DNA from: Mycobacterium sp. E2479
GTDB lineage: Bacteria > Actinomycetota > Actinomycetes > Mycobacteriales > Mycobacteriaceae
Direction of reading: 5' to 3'
Assembly: GCF_001667925.1 (NCBI RefSeq)
Contig: NZ_LZJR01000071.1
Location: 62,001 to 126,000 of the forward strand
Length of the DNA: 64,000 nt
Positions 22,526-32,200 of this stretch are shown piece after piece. The number at the start of each line of letters is the position of its first letter. The stretch's first letter is position 1. The notes under the pieces are model-generated. The model searched no databases, was not told the DNA's origin, and was given only the letters and a program-made list of their open reading frames with translations. Made by a program: the position numbers and the translations under genes.

Positions 22526-22553
22526 GTGTCCCTCACCTCCTCGCGGTCACGAC

Positions 22554-22613
22554 GCATGCGCGGGTCGCATGCAATCTATGCGCAGCAGAGGAACAGAATC
22601 CGACGACCGTCGG
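22554..22613 (-). terminator. Two hairpins downstream of the M-box (candidate expression platform)
   Basis: A 5-bp stem CCGAC-GGTC-GTCGG at 22600-22613 is followed by ATTCTGTTCC on the minus strand. A second perfect 7-bp stem, GCATGCG-loop-CGCATGC, is at 22554-22572. Either could act in premature termination or anti-termination. Neither has a long U-tract, which is common for mycobacterial terminators. Confidence 0.45.
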
Positions 22614-22620
22614 AGATCCG

Positions 22621-22800
22621 CACCCCTCTCGTCAGAGCTTCGGCACCACACGACGTGTCCTGGCCCAGAAACACAATCCGAGCCGGAAGCCACCTGGGCT
22701 CAACCCTTAAGCCGGGAGGAGCTGTCCTGACCCGGGGCGTCTTTCGACGTTCGGGGTCAGTGGCCTGTATTCGTGTAGACGCCTCACCTAACGAGGTGCT
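22621..22800 (-). promoter_or_regulatory. M-box (ykoK-type) Mg2+ riboswitch
   Basis: On the minus strand the element opens with CTCGTTAGGTGAGGC and continues through CACTGACCCCGAACGTCGAAAG and GACGCCCCGGGTCAG, ending GAAGCTCTGACGAGAGG. CTCGTT at the start pairs with GACGAG at the end to close the aptamer. These are the conserved M-box blocks. In M. tuberculosis an M-box precedes Rv1535, the same gene as here. High Mg2+ should compact the RNA and lower downstream expression. Confidence 0.93.
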
Positions 22801-22810
22801 TACCGGACCG

Positions 22811-22839
22811 ATAATGCACGACGGGTATGACGCGGTCAA
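22811..22839 (-). promoter_or_regulatory. Promoter of the M-box transcript
   Basis: On the minus strand TTGACC (22834-22839) and CATTAT (22811-22816) are separated by exactly 17 bases and end about 10 bases before the riboswitch. This is a good fit to a housekeeping-sigma promoter. Confidence 0.65.
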
Positions 22840-22982
22840 ATCCCCCGATAGCGTGTCGGAAGATCTGTACGCATTCGCCAGGGGTGCCCACAGCATTCGG
22901 CCAGGCCCACCGGGTTGACCTGGGCGTTTGCCGTACCAGTGGGCAGGGAAACGTCAGTGCGGCGCGGCTGGTCCGCGGGGCA

Positions 22983-24107
22983 TCACGTCTCGACCAGGCC
23001 GTCGAGGCGGCCGATGGTGTCGATGAACTCGTCGACCATGTCGAGCACGACAGAGCGCGTCGGGCGGACCCGATCCAGCGAGCCCACCACCTGTCCGACA
23101 AAGTAGGTAGCCAGCTCACGCGCCTTGGCGCCCTGATGGGCGGCGGCTTGGTTGATGCGCACCTGCGGCTCGGTGATCAGCGCGGTCTGCAACGGCATGC
23201 CCAGCGGATCCGGGTTTTCCGGCCGCTCCCACTCGTCGGTCCAGGCCGTGCGCAGCATCCGCGCCGGCTTGCCCGTCATCGAGCGCGACCGCACAGTGTC
23301 CGACGAGGTGGCGGCCAGGAACTTCTCCTTGACCACGGGCACCGTCTCGGCCTCTTCGGTGGTCAGCCACACCGAGCCGCACCACACGCCCTCGGCGCCC
23401 AGAGCCAACGCCGCGGCGATCTGGCGGCCGCGGGCGATGCCGCCGGCGGCGAGGACGGGCACCGGCGCCACGGCATCGACGACCTCGGGCACCAAAACCA
23501 TGGTTGCCACCTCGCCGGTATGACCGCCCGCCTCGGTGCCCTGCGCGACGATCAGGTCGACGCCGGCGGCGGCGTGGCGTTGCGCGTGCCGGGTGGTACC
23601 GGCCAGCGCGGCCACCACCACGTTCTGGTCGTGCGCCCGACGGACGAGGTCCGCCGGGGGCGGCCCGAGCGCGCTGGCGATCAGCCGGATGTTGTGGGAG
23701 AAGGCCACGTCGAGCAGCGGCTCGTACGCCTTGGGCGAGACGCTCAGACCGCCCAAGGAGCCGCGCGGCTCCTCGGCGGTCGCCGTGACGCCGTAGCGGG
23801 CCAGGAGGTCCTCGACGAACGCGCGATGCTCGTCGGGCAGCAGGGTGCGGGCCTTTGTGGTGTCGATGCCGCCCTGCTCGGCACCGACGTATTTGGGCGG
23901 CAGCAGTAGGTCGACCCCATAGGGTTTGCCCCCGGTCTGTTCCTCGATCCAGGTCAGCTCGCTCTGCAGCCGTCGGGGACTGTGCGCGGTCGCGCCCAGG
24001 ACCCCGAAGCCGCCGGCGTTGGTCACAGCCGCCACCACGTCGCGGCAGTGGCTGAAGGCACAGATCGGGAATTCCACTCCGAGCATCTCGGCGACCCTGG
24101 TTCTCAT
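22983..24107 (-). CDS. Nitronate monooxygenase-family (NPD/IMPDH-like) flavoprotein, Rv1533-like
   Basis: A TIM-barrel FMN protein of 374 residues related to nitronate monooxygenase and enoyl reductase domains, matching Rv1533 (375). It begins MRTRVAEMLGVEFPICAF. The phosphate-binding segment is VLAAGGIARGRQIAAALALG, near residue 220, followed by VWCGSVWLTTEEA. The central VAQGTEAGGHTG is the FMN-proximal glycine segment. The true substrate is unknown, since many members annotated by similarity do not act on nitronates. It probably ends a minus-strand transcript containing the AhpD-like and FAAL genes. Confidence 0.88.
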   Translation of the reverse strand: MRTRVAEMLGVEFPICAFSHCRDVVAAVTNAGGFGVLGATAHSPRRLQSELTWIEEQTGGKPYGVDLLLPPKYVGAEQGGIDTTKARTLLPDEHRAFVEDLLARYGVTATAEEPRGSLGGLSVSPKAYEPLLDVAFSHNIRLIASALGPPPADLVRRAHDQNVVVAALAGTTRHAQRHAAAGVDLIVAQGTEAGGHTGEVATMVLVPEVVDAVAPVPVLAAGGIARGRQIAAALALGAEGVWCGSVWLTTEEAETVPVVKEKFLAATSSDTVRSRSMTGKPARMLRTAWTDEWERPENPDPLGMPLQTALITEPQVRINQAAAHQGAKARELATYFVGQVVGSLDRVRPTRSVVLDMVDEFIDTIGRLDGLVET

Positions 24108-24153
24108 TGCCCGACGCTAAGGAGCTACGGATTGATCTGTCAATCGATTGCGC

Positions 24154-24720
24154 CTACGCGGGCTGTCGACCGTCCGGCGGCCAACTGGACACGCCCTCTT
24201 CGAGCGGGACCCGGAGGCTATCCAAAATCGACGCAACCATTCGCCACGCGCCGATGGCGGTGACGAGCTCGATGAGAACCGTTGTGTCGCCCTCCAATTC
24301 ACGCTCGCAGGCCGCCCAGCTCTCGGCGCTCACCGCACCGTCGCGCACCACGTCGTCGGTCGCGGCCAGCACAGCGCGCTCGGTGGGACCGAACCCGGCG
24401 TGGGTTTGCCAGTCGCGGACCCCGAGCAGGTCGGCGGGGGCCACGCCCAGCCCCGACGCGACCCGCCAGTGCTGTGTCCATTCGTAGTCGCACGCGGTGA
24501 GCCAGCCGATTCGCATGATCACCAACTCGCGCAACCGCGGGTCGAGCGCACCGTGCCACAGCATGGTGGCGAGCAGATCGTTGATCGCGCGCGCCAGCGG
24601 CGGATGGTTGAGAAGCACTTGGAAGATATGGAGTTCGGCCATGTAGTTGGGCACGGCAGCTTCGTCGGCGGCGGCTTTGGCCTCACCGGGCGGCAGTCCC
24701 GGGACACGGGCTGTGGTCAT
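24154..24720 (-). CDS. Carboxymuconolactone decarboxylase/AhpD-like protein, Rv1531-like
   Basis: A 188-residue all-helical protein of the CMD/AhpD superfamily, the same length as Rv1531. It has a helix AINDLLATMLWHGALDPRLRE near residue 45, then LVIMRIGWLTACDYEWTQHW. AhpD enzymes have a Cys-x-x-Cys pair here, but only one Cys is present (ACDYEW), so a peroxidase-type thiol relay is unlikely. Function is unknown. It lies 46 bases upstream of the flavoprotein start and 63 bases downstream of the FAAL stop, all on one strand, which suggests one transcript. Confidence 0.85.
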   Translation of the reverse strand: MTTARVPGLPPGEAKAAADEAAVPNYMAELHIFQVLLNHPPLARAINDLLATMLWHGALDPRLRELVIMRIGWLTACDYEWTQHWRVASGLGVAPADLLGVRDWQTHAGFGPTERAVLAATDDVVRDGAVSAESWAACERELEGDTTVLIELVTAIGAWRMVASILDSLRVPLEEGVSSWPPDGRQPA

Positions 24721-24783
24721 GGTCTGAGCATCCCACGCGTTCGGCGCAAACGCCGCCGACGCTCCCAGACGCTGGGCCGATGC

Positions 24784-26505
24784 CTAAGCGTCTAAGCGGG
24801 CGAACTGATTCTGCCGGTACTGCTCGACGCAGGCCGCTCGCCTGACCTTGCCGCTGGTGGTGATGGGGATCGAACCGGGAGCTACCACAACGAGGTCGGC
24901 CACACCCAAACCATGTGAATTGGAGATCGCCGAGGCGACTTCGCGTTTGACGGCCAACAGCTTTTCCGCCGCGACCTCTGCGCTATCGCCGTTCTTCTTG
25001 AACTCGATTATCGCGACGAGCTTTTCGGTCTCCTTGTCGGGGACCGCGATCGCCACGCAGCGGCCCCGCGTGATCTCCTGGATGGTCGCCTCGATGTCGT
25101 CGGGAGAGTGGTTGCGCCCGTAGACGATCAAAAGATCCTTGATGCGGCCCATGACGAACATCTCGCCATCCGAAATGAAACCCAGATCACCGGTCCGCAG
25201 CCACGGCCCCTCGGGGGTGCCCACCGATGGACTGACAAGTTTCGCGCGGAACGTTTTCTGCGTTTCATCGGGTTTGCCCCAGTAACCAGTCGCGACGTTG
25301 TCGCCGTGCACCCAGATCTCCCCGGTCGTTCCGTCCGAGCACTCGGTGCTGGTCTCGGGATCGACGATCCGCACCGTCGGCGACTGCGGCAGCTCATAGC
25401 CGACCAGCGGGGTGCCGGCGCTGGCACAACGCTCCGCACGGCCGGCGGACAACGCATCGGAGTCAAAGCGAGCGATCCGTGGGGGCTGACCCGACGCGCT
25501 GGTCGCCACGTACACGGTTGCCTCGGCCAGCCCATACGAGGGACGAATGGCCCTGTGGTCCAGATTGAACTCGGCGAACCGCTCGGTGAAACGCCGCACC
25601 GTCGCCGCATGGATGCGTTCGCTGCCACTGATGAACGCCAGAACGTCGCCGAGATCAAGCCCGGCCATGTCGTCGTCCGTGGTTTTTCGTACCGCCAGTT
25701 CGTAGGCAAAGTTCGGTCCTGCCGTGGCGGCGCGCCTATGGGTTGCCATCAGTTGCATCCAGCGTGCGGGGCGTTGGAGGAAAGCCACCGGGCTCATGAG
25801 AACGGCGTGCACCCCGCCGAGGATCGGCTTGCAGATTCCGGCCATCAGGCCCATGTCGTGATAGAACGGCAGCCACGACACGACGGTCATGTCCATGCCG
25901 GTATCGGCGAAGTAGGCCTGCACCCACTGTTGGAAGTTGGCCAGCACGTTTTCATACGAGATCATGACGCCGGCGGGCCGGCGCGTCGATCCGGACGTGT
26001 ATTGCAGGTAGGCGGTATCGGACCGAGCGCTGCCGCCGTCCGAGGCTGCGTGCGAGTCCAGGTCCAGGGCGTCGATCTCGATGACCGACGGACGGGAATC
26101 ACCGTTGCGCGACTGGACATACTCGCCGACATTGCCGACGACGGAGGACGTGGTGAGGATGACCGACGGCGACGTGTCCTGCAGGACCGAGTCGACCCGT
26201 TCGTCGTGGACGCCGCCCGTGGGAGCCGAAAGCGGCACAGCGATGAGCCCGGCCTGTAATGCGCCGATAAATGCGGCGATGTAGTCGAGCCCCTGGGGTG
26301 CCAAGATCACCGCCCGGTCACCGCTGGATGCGCTGCGGCTGAGTTCGTGTGCGACATTCGAAGTTCTGCGATACAGCTGCGACCAGGTCAGGGTTTCGGG
26401 GACTCCGGCCCAATCCTGCTCGTAATCGATGAACGTGAACGCTGGGTCGTTGGGCTGCAAACTTGCACGCTCACGCAGCACATCCGGAATGGACGTCTCA
26501 AACAC
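24784..26505 (-). CDS. Fatty acyl-AMP ligase (FAAL), FadD24-position homologue
   Basis: A 573-residue FAAL, which makes fatty acyl-adenylate for transfer to a carrier protein rather than to CoA. The ATP motif is [33 protein letters not shown] is the highly typical FAAL segment. The later motifs [13 protein letters not shown] and [10 protein letters not shown] are also present. The length fits the mycobacterial FadD23/24/26/28/32 group. It sits where fadD24 (Rv1529) lies in M. tuberculosis. It probably activates the acyl starter for the condensation domain that opens the first NRPS gene, but no stand-alone carrier protein or polyketide synthase is in the window. The MFS gene is 117 bases upstream on the same strand. 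Confidence 0.9.
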   Translation of the reverse strand: MFETSIPDVLRERASLQPNDPAFTFIDYEQDWAGVPETLTWSQLYRRTSNVAHELSRSASSGDRAVILAPQGLDYIAAFIGALQAGLIAVPLSAPTGGVHDERVDSVLQDTSPSVILTTSSVVGNVGEYVQSRNGDSRPSVIEIDALDLDSHAASDGGSARSDTAYLQYTSGSTRRPAGVMISYENVLANFQQWVQAYFADTGMDMTVVSWLPFYHDMGLMAGICKPILGGVHAVLMSPVAFLQRPARWMQLMATHRRAATAGPNFAYELAVRKTTDDDMAGLDLGDVLAFISGSERIHAATVRRFTERFAEFNLDHRAIRPSYGLAEATVYVATSASGQPPRIARFDSDALSAGRAERCASAGTPLVGYELPQSPTVRIVDPETSTECSDGTTGEIWVHGDNVATGYWGKPDETQKTFRAKLVSPSVGTPEGPWLRTGDLGFISDGEMFVMGRIKDLLIVYGRNHSPDDIEATIQEITRGRCVAIAVPDKETEKLVAIIEFKKNGDSAEVAAEKLLAVKREVASAISNSHGLGVADLVVVAPGSIPITTSGKVRRAACVEQYRQNQFARLDA

Positions 26506-26621
26506 GTGCCTGAGATTACCGGGGCCCTCGCCGCTGGATGTTCGAATAGGGCAGATTGGGTTAGCTGTGGCTCACCCGCCACCCGCTCGGGTTCGCAGGC
26601 ATAGGCGATGCGCAGCGGCAG

Positions 26622-28196
26622 CTAGAGCTCAGCGGCCATTTTCGCTTCTTGCGCGCGCGCCACCTCCTGCGCGTTGTAACCGATGAGCAGCGCCACCGCG
26701 GCCAGCAGGACGACCACCCCGGCAAGCCACAGCAAGCCATAGGTATAGCCACGGTCGAGCGCATACAGCTGGGCGGCGGTCATGGACTTCGCCGGGCCGC
26801 TGACGCCGCCCAGGGACAGCGTGTGGGAGGTGATGGCGGCCTGGATCACGGACAGCACCACCGGACCGCCCAGGCCCTGCAACACCACAGCGATCGCCGA
26901 GGTGGGCCCGATGCGGTCGGCGCCTACGCTGGCTATCACCGATAGCGAAAGCGGCACGACGATCAGGGCGACGCCCACACCGGCGACGACGATCGGCAGC
27001 GCCAGGTCGGGAAAGTATGGGACGCCGCGGTGCAGCTTCGACGCGTACACCGCGCTGCCGAACATCAAGATGCTCCCGGCGATCACCACCAGCCGCGGCG
27101 GGAACGACGCCACCAGCCGCGAGGCCGCACCCAGCCCGACGGCCGCCGCCACGACGAACGGGATGAAGGCCAGGCCGGATTGAAGCGTGCTGTAGCCCAT
27201 GATGTCCTGCACGTACACGGTGACCACGAGCATCAGCGACATGATCACCCCACCGGTCAAAAACAAGGCAGCGAACGTCGCCAGCCGATTGCGGTCGGCG
27301 AACAAGCTGAATGGCAGGACCGGGTTCTCCGCCCTGCGCTCGACCACGACGAATGCGGTGAAAGCCGCCAGAGCCACCACACCTGCCCCGATGGTGGAGC
27401 CCGACAGCACTCCCTCACCCGACTGCATCGAGAAGCCGAGGACCACCGCGGTGACGCCCAACGTGGCCAGCACAGCCCCGGTGGCGTCGAGCTTCATCCG
27501 CTCCTTCTGGGTTTCCCGAAGCGCAATGTGGGCCAGGTAGAGCGCCAGCAGCCCGATCGGAGCGGTCACGAAAACCGCCAGCCGCCAAGACACTTCGGTG
27601 ATTATTCCGCCCACTACCAGGCCCAGCACCGAGCCGACGCTCCCCATCGCGGTGAATACCGCCATCGCGCCATTGCGTAGGCGGCCCTTCGGGAATGTCG
27701 TCGCTACCAGGGCCAAACACGTCGGCGCGAGGATCGCGATAGATACGCCTTTGAGCATCCGCGCCACAACGAGGCTGCCTTCATCCCAGGCGATCGCGGA
27801 CATCACCGACGCGACGGTGGAGAGCACCGTGCCGATGACGAAGGCGCGTTTGCGGCCGATCGTGTCACCGAGACGACCGCCCACCAATATCAATCCGTTG
27901 CAGGCCAACAGGGTGGCGAACACTACCCAATTTCGCCCAGCGCTCGACAGGTTCAGCTCATTCTGGATCCTGGGCAGCGCCACAATCCCGATCGTGAGCT
28001 CTATCGACGCCATCAGCTCCGCGCTGCCGAGCGCGATGATCGCGGCGATGAATCGTCCCCGAGACAGTCCGGCCGGCGGATACGCTTCCTGCGCAATAGC
28101 GTGGCAACTATGGGCGGCGTCGAGGCCGCTGATCCTGCGAGTTATGTCGTCTAGCGAGATCGTGCCGGCTCTGGGCCGATGGGAACCCCCCGCCAT
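26622..28196 (-). CDS. MFS transporter, DHA2 (EmrB/QacA-like) family
   Basis: A 524-residue major facilitator with about 14 predicted helices. The MFS motif A is seen as VGGRLGDTIGRKRAFVIG near residue 105, and motif C-like GSVGSVLGLVVGG near residue 190. An unusual cytoplasmic N-tail of about 45 residues precedes the first helix. Family members export drugs or lipophilic metabolites by proton antiport. Beside the FAAL and NRPS genes it may export the lipopeptide or a precursor, or confer self-protection (inference). Classical glycopeptidolipid loci use MmpL4 proteins and Gap instead, and none of those is seen here. Confidence 0.88.
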   Translation of the reverse strand: MAGGSHRPRAGTISLDDITRRISGLDAAHSCHAIAQEAYPPAGLSRGRFIAAIIALGSAELMASIELTIGIVALPRIQNELNLSSAGRNWVVFATLLACNGLILVGGRLGDTIGRKRAFVIGTVLSTVASVMSAIAWDEGSLVVARMLKGVSIAILAPTCLALVATTFPKGRLRNGAMAVFTAMGSVGSVLGLVVGGIITEVSWRLAVFVTAPIGLLALYLAHIALRETQKERMKLDATGAVLATLGVTAVVLGFSMQSGEGVLSGSTIGAGVVALAAFTAFVVVERRAENPVLPFSLFADRNRLATFAALFLTGGVIMSLMLVVTVYVQDIMGYSTLQSGLAFIPFVVAAAVGLGAASRLVASFPPRLVVIAGSILMFGSAVYASKLHRGVPYFPDLALPIVVAGVGVALIVVPLSLSVIASVGADRIGPTSAIAVVLQGLGGPVVLSVIQAAITSHTLSLGGVSGPAKSMTAAQLYALDRGYTYGLLWLAGVVVLLAAVALLIGYNAQEVARAQEAKMAAEL

Positions 28197-28508
28197 AGCG
28201 GGCTAGGGTACAGCAAACGCGCAACGCGCAGACACCGTTCGGTAAATCGCCGCGCTCAACGCCTTTGCTGGTGAGGCCAGGCAACTGGCGGGCCAATCGC
28301 GAAGCCGGACGAGACGGCTTTGCGGCTTGGCCCGGCCACTCACCCTTTGCCCAATCGCGCACAACCTTTGGATAGCCGACTGTAGTGTCAGCCCTGCGCT
28401 GTTGTTGTGGCCGCTGACAATCGGCGGTGCGCTGGGAGCGGCGGCTTTTCGGCGCCGCGGTGTGCGCGCTGTTAGCGTGGTGCACCGGACGGAGGGTAGG
28501 GAAAATTT
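28197..28508. promoter_or_regulatory. Divergent intergenic region between MFS and methyltransferase genes
   Basis: This 312-base gap must hold promoters for both divergent genes. GGAGGG lies at 28491-28496 before the TTG start of the methyltransferase. I see no clear operator palindrome or small gene. Confidence 0.5.
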
Positions 28509-29183
28509 TTGAAGACCATTCCTAAGATGTTGGTATTCGGCCTGATTGAGCCGGGCATGTTTGGCTTGATCCTCTTTTTGTCGGCATTCACGCTGCATTA
28601 CTGGCAAGCGTGGGTGTTTCTCGCGGTGTATGCCGTTTCGGCATGGATTCCCAGCATCTACGTGTTGCGAACGAATCCCGTTGCGCTGCAGCGGCGAATG
28701 CGTGGGGGGCCAGCAGCGGAGTCGCGAACGGTCCAGAAGTTCGTGATGGGTGGCATATGGATGTCGCTGACGGCGACGCTTGTGGTCAGCGCCCTCGACC
28801 ATCGCTTTGGGTGGTCGGCGGTACCCACGGCGGTCTGCTTGGTCGGTGATGTGCTGGTCGCCGCCGGACTTGGCGTGGTGATGTTGGTGGTGATTCAAAA
28901 CAGCTATGCGGCCGCGACCGTGCGAGTGGAAGAAGGCCAGAAGCTCACCTCGACTGGTCTGTATGGGCTCGTGCGCCATCCGATGTACACCGGCAATGTG
29001 ATCATGATGGTCGGCGTCCCCCTCGCGCTCGGTTCCTACTGGGGCCTCATCTTCGTCATACCGCACCTGATCGTGCTCGCCGTGCGAATCCGCGACGAGG
29101 AAAGACTTCTCGAGGAACAGTTGGATGGATACCGCGAGTACAGGCAGAAAGTTCGCTATCGCGTAGTGCCACTCATGTGGTAG
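28509..29183 (+). CDS. Isoprenylcysteine carboxyl methyltransferase (ICMT)-family membrane protein
   Basis: A 224-residue membrane protein with about five hydrophobic segments and the C-terminal signature of ICMT/PEMT methyltransferases. The signature parts are GLYGLVRHPMYTGNVI, then RIRDEERLLEEQLDGYREY and YRVVPLMW. The family transfers methyl from SAM to carboxylates or other groups on membrane lipids. The TTG at 28509 is used because a GGAGGG site precedes it; ATG at 28527 has none. It converges with the last NRPS gene, 31 bases between stops. A terminal methyl ester on a lipopeptide would fit its chemistry and position, but this is an inference. Confidence 0.85.
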   Translation: MKTIPKMLVFGLIEPGMFGLILFLSAFTLHYWQAWVFLAVYAVSAWIPSIYVLRTNPVALQRRMRGGPAAESRTVQKFVMGGIWMSLTATLVVSALDHRFGWSAVPTAVCLVGDVLVAAGLGVVMLVVIQNSYAAATVRVEEGQKLTSTGLYGLVRHPMYTGNVIMMVGVPLALGSYWGLIFVIPHLIVLAVRIRDEERLLEEQLDGYREYRQKVRYRVVPLMW

Positions 29184-29214
29184 CCGCCGTCCGGGGCCAG
29201 ATTGGGCCGACGTC

Positions 29215-32200
29215 TTAGCGGTCGCCAGTATGGCTACCGTCGCGGACTTCGTTTACCGAACCGGCATGACTGCCCAAGCGCCGGCTCAAAGCTCGCACCG
29301 ACGGCGCCTCGAACAAGGTACGCAGCGAAACGCCGCCGTCGAATACCGCGTTGATTGCAGCAACCACCTTCAAAGCCGACAGCGAATCACCACCCAGGTC
29401 GAAGAACGACTCGTCGGCCCCGAAGCCGTCTACCCGCAGCACCGCGGTGTAAATGTCGGCCAGCATCTGCTCGACCACGGTCGCCGGCGCGCGATGACCA
29501 TCACCGTTGTCGCGCCTGTCGGGTTCGGCCACCGTCGCGCTCGCCGACCGGGCACCCGCTACATGGTGGCCCCGGCCGTCCTCCAGTAGACCCGTCGACA
29601 CCAACGGCCGCACCGGATCGGAGGCCATGGCCACCAGAATTCGCTGCAGTCGTTCGATTAGCGCCTCGATGCCGGCAATGCCGAACACGTCGCTGCGGAA
29701 TTGAACGCGCAGGTCCAGTTCGCGGCCCGGGCCGGCCTGGACCGTCAGCGGATAGTGATAGTAATCGCGGAAATCGGCGACGGTCAACTGCTGCTCGCCC
29801 CATGATGCCGTGGTGGCGTTCGGGTAGTTCTCGTACACGAAAACGGTGTCGAAGAGTTGTTGGTGACCGGTGATCCGGTGAATGTCGCTAAGCCCCAGGT
29901 GCTGGTGATCGAGGGTGTTGTTGTGCGCGCTCTGCAGCTGATCCAGCAGGTTTGCGGTGGTGGTCTCCGCCGTGATGTGGACCCGCACCGGCACCGTGTT
30001 GACCAACAGGCCCACTATCGACTCCGCGCCGGCCACTTCCGCCGGACGACCCGAAACCACCGTGCCGAACACCACGTCGCGCTGGCCGGTCATCCACATC
30101 AGCAGCTGCGCCCACGCGCCTTGCAGCAACGAGCCGACAGTTGTGTGGTGCGAACGCGCGAGCTCGTTGAGCGCCTGCGTGGTCTCCTCGGGGACCTTGA
30201 ACGACGCAACGCCTCGCGGTCCCAAACCCAATCGATCGGGCGGGCCCACAAGTGTGGGTTCCTTGAAACCGGCGAGGACCTCACGCCAGGCCTCCTGCGC
30301 GGCGGCACTGTCCCGATCGGCCAGCCACGTACAAAACCTGCTAAACGCAACCGGCGCCGGTAGGCGCTGGCCGTGATAGCTGGCGAAGATCTCTCCCAGC
30401 AGGATCGGCATCGACCAGCCATCCAGCACGATGTGGTGGTTGGTCAGCACAAACCGGTGTTGGTCTGCCCCGGTGCGGACCAGAGCGGCGCGCACGGCCG
30501 GCTGGTCAGCCAAGTCGCATACCGCGGCGCGCTCGGTCGCACACACTCGCTGGACGTGCTCATCGACGTCGGCATCGCCCTCGAGCTCGACGTAGCGCCA
30601 CGGCACGACGGGATCAGCCGGGATGATCTGGACGGGTTGGTCGAACTGTTCGCTGAATCGGGCCGCTAGGTTCGGATGCCGGGTGACGACCGCGTGTACC
30701 GCCTGGCGTAACCGGCTGCGGTCGAGCGGGCCGGTCACCGAGACGTCGAGTTGCACTGCGTACACATCGTCGTCGCTGTCCTGAGCCGCTCTGGCATGAA
30801 AGAGCAGTCCGCGTTGCAGCGGCGTCAGGGGCAGAACGTCAGCGATACGGTATTGCGCCTGCAGCGTGTCGATCTGCTGCTGAGTCAGTCGGGCAGACGG
30901 GATGTCGGAAGGTGTCAGCCCGCCCCCGCCGCGGCTCACATGGGCGCAGATACCGGTCAAAGCGTCGAACCACAACTGGCCGAGGCGGCTGATTTGTTCG
31001 CGATCCAATGCGGAGGGTGCCCACGTCCAATTCGCGTGCAGGCGCGGGCCAACGTCGGTTTCTTCGGTGGCGGCATTGAGCTCCAGCGCGTGCGGCAACG
31101 CCATGGGCACCGCCACAGCCGCCCGAGTCAATGACAGACCGTCGTGACTGATTTGCCACAGATCAGTCGAATCCCCACCCACGGCACCGCCTAGGCGCCC
31201 CAGATAATTGAAGCCGATCGGCGGGTCGGACCCGACCAGGCCGACATCGGTGTTCAGGTAACGCAGCAGCCCGTAGCTCAGGGGGTCGGGGAGGGCGCGC
31301 AACTGTTCCTTGGCACTCTTGATCACCGCTCCCAGTGCAGCCTCGCCCGCCACCACCTGCGCCCACGACAAGTCGTCGACTGCGAGGGACACCGGGTAGA
31401 TGGCCGTGAACCACCCGACGGTCCGCGACAGGTCCACATCCGGCATCAGTTCTTCGTGACGACCGTGGCCTTCCACGTCGATGCCGATCGGCGCGGCTCG
31501 GGTTCCCACAAACTCCGCCAATGCCAACGCGAACGCAATCAACAAAATGTCTTGCACCCCGGCATGAAATGCCTTGGGCACTTCGCCAAGCAGCATGCCG
31601 GAAGTCTGTACATCGAGTTCCATCGATAGGTGTCCAGCGGTGACGAAGGTATCGACCGTAGGTTGGGAAGACGGCAACGCGGCCGGGGTCGCCAATACTT
31701 GCTGCCACGCCCCGGCCGCGTCGACTGTGCGAGGGTGGCGCGAGTGCGCGGCGAGCATTGCCGACCACCGGGCAAACGACGTCCCGGTCGCCGGGAGATC
31801 TATCGGCTGCCCGCTGTGATGCTGTGCCCAAGCGATATTGAGGTCCTCCAGCAATATCCGCCACGACACCCCATCGACGGCCAAATGGTGAATGATCAAC
31901 GCCAGCTGGCCGGTGCGCGTCGCCCATAGCGCGCTGAGCATCGCTCCGGCTCCGGGGTCCAACCGGGAGCGCGCCGCGAGCAACGCCTCCTCCGACAACT
32001 CGTCCACTGATTGCAGGCACCTACGGGCATCGACCGAACTGGGGTCGGGCACCTTTTGCGACCATACGCCTGCGCCGTCGTCGACACGCAGCCGCAACAT
32101 GGCGTGCCTATCGAGCAAGGCCTGCAACACCACCAACACGTCGGCTTCGGTCACACGCGATGGAGCCTGCACCACCACGGTCTGGTTGAACTGATCGACA

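Noticed and set aside
21824..22918. 364-codon plus-strand frame across T-box and M-box
   Set aside because: It overlaps two well-supported minus-strand RNA leaders and a small gene; composition is biased and no domain is visible.
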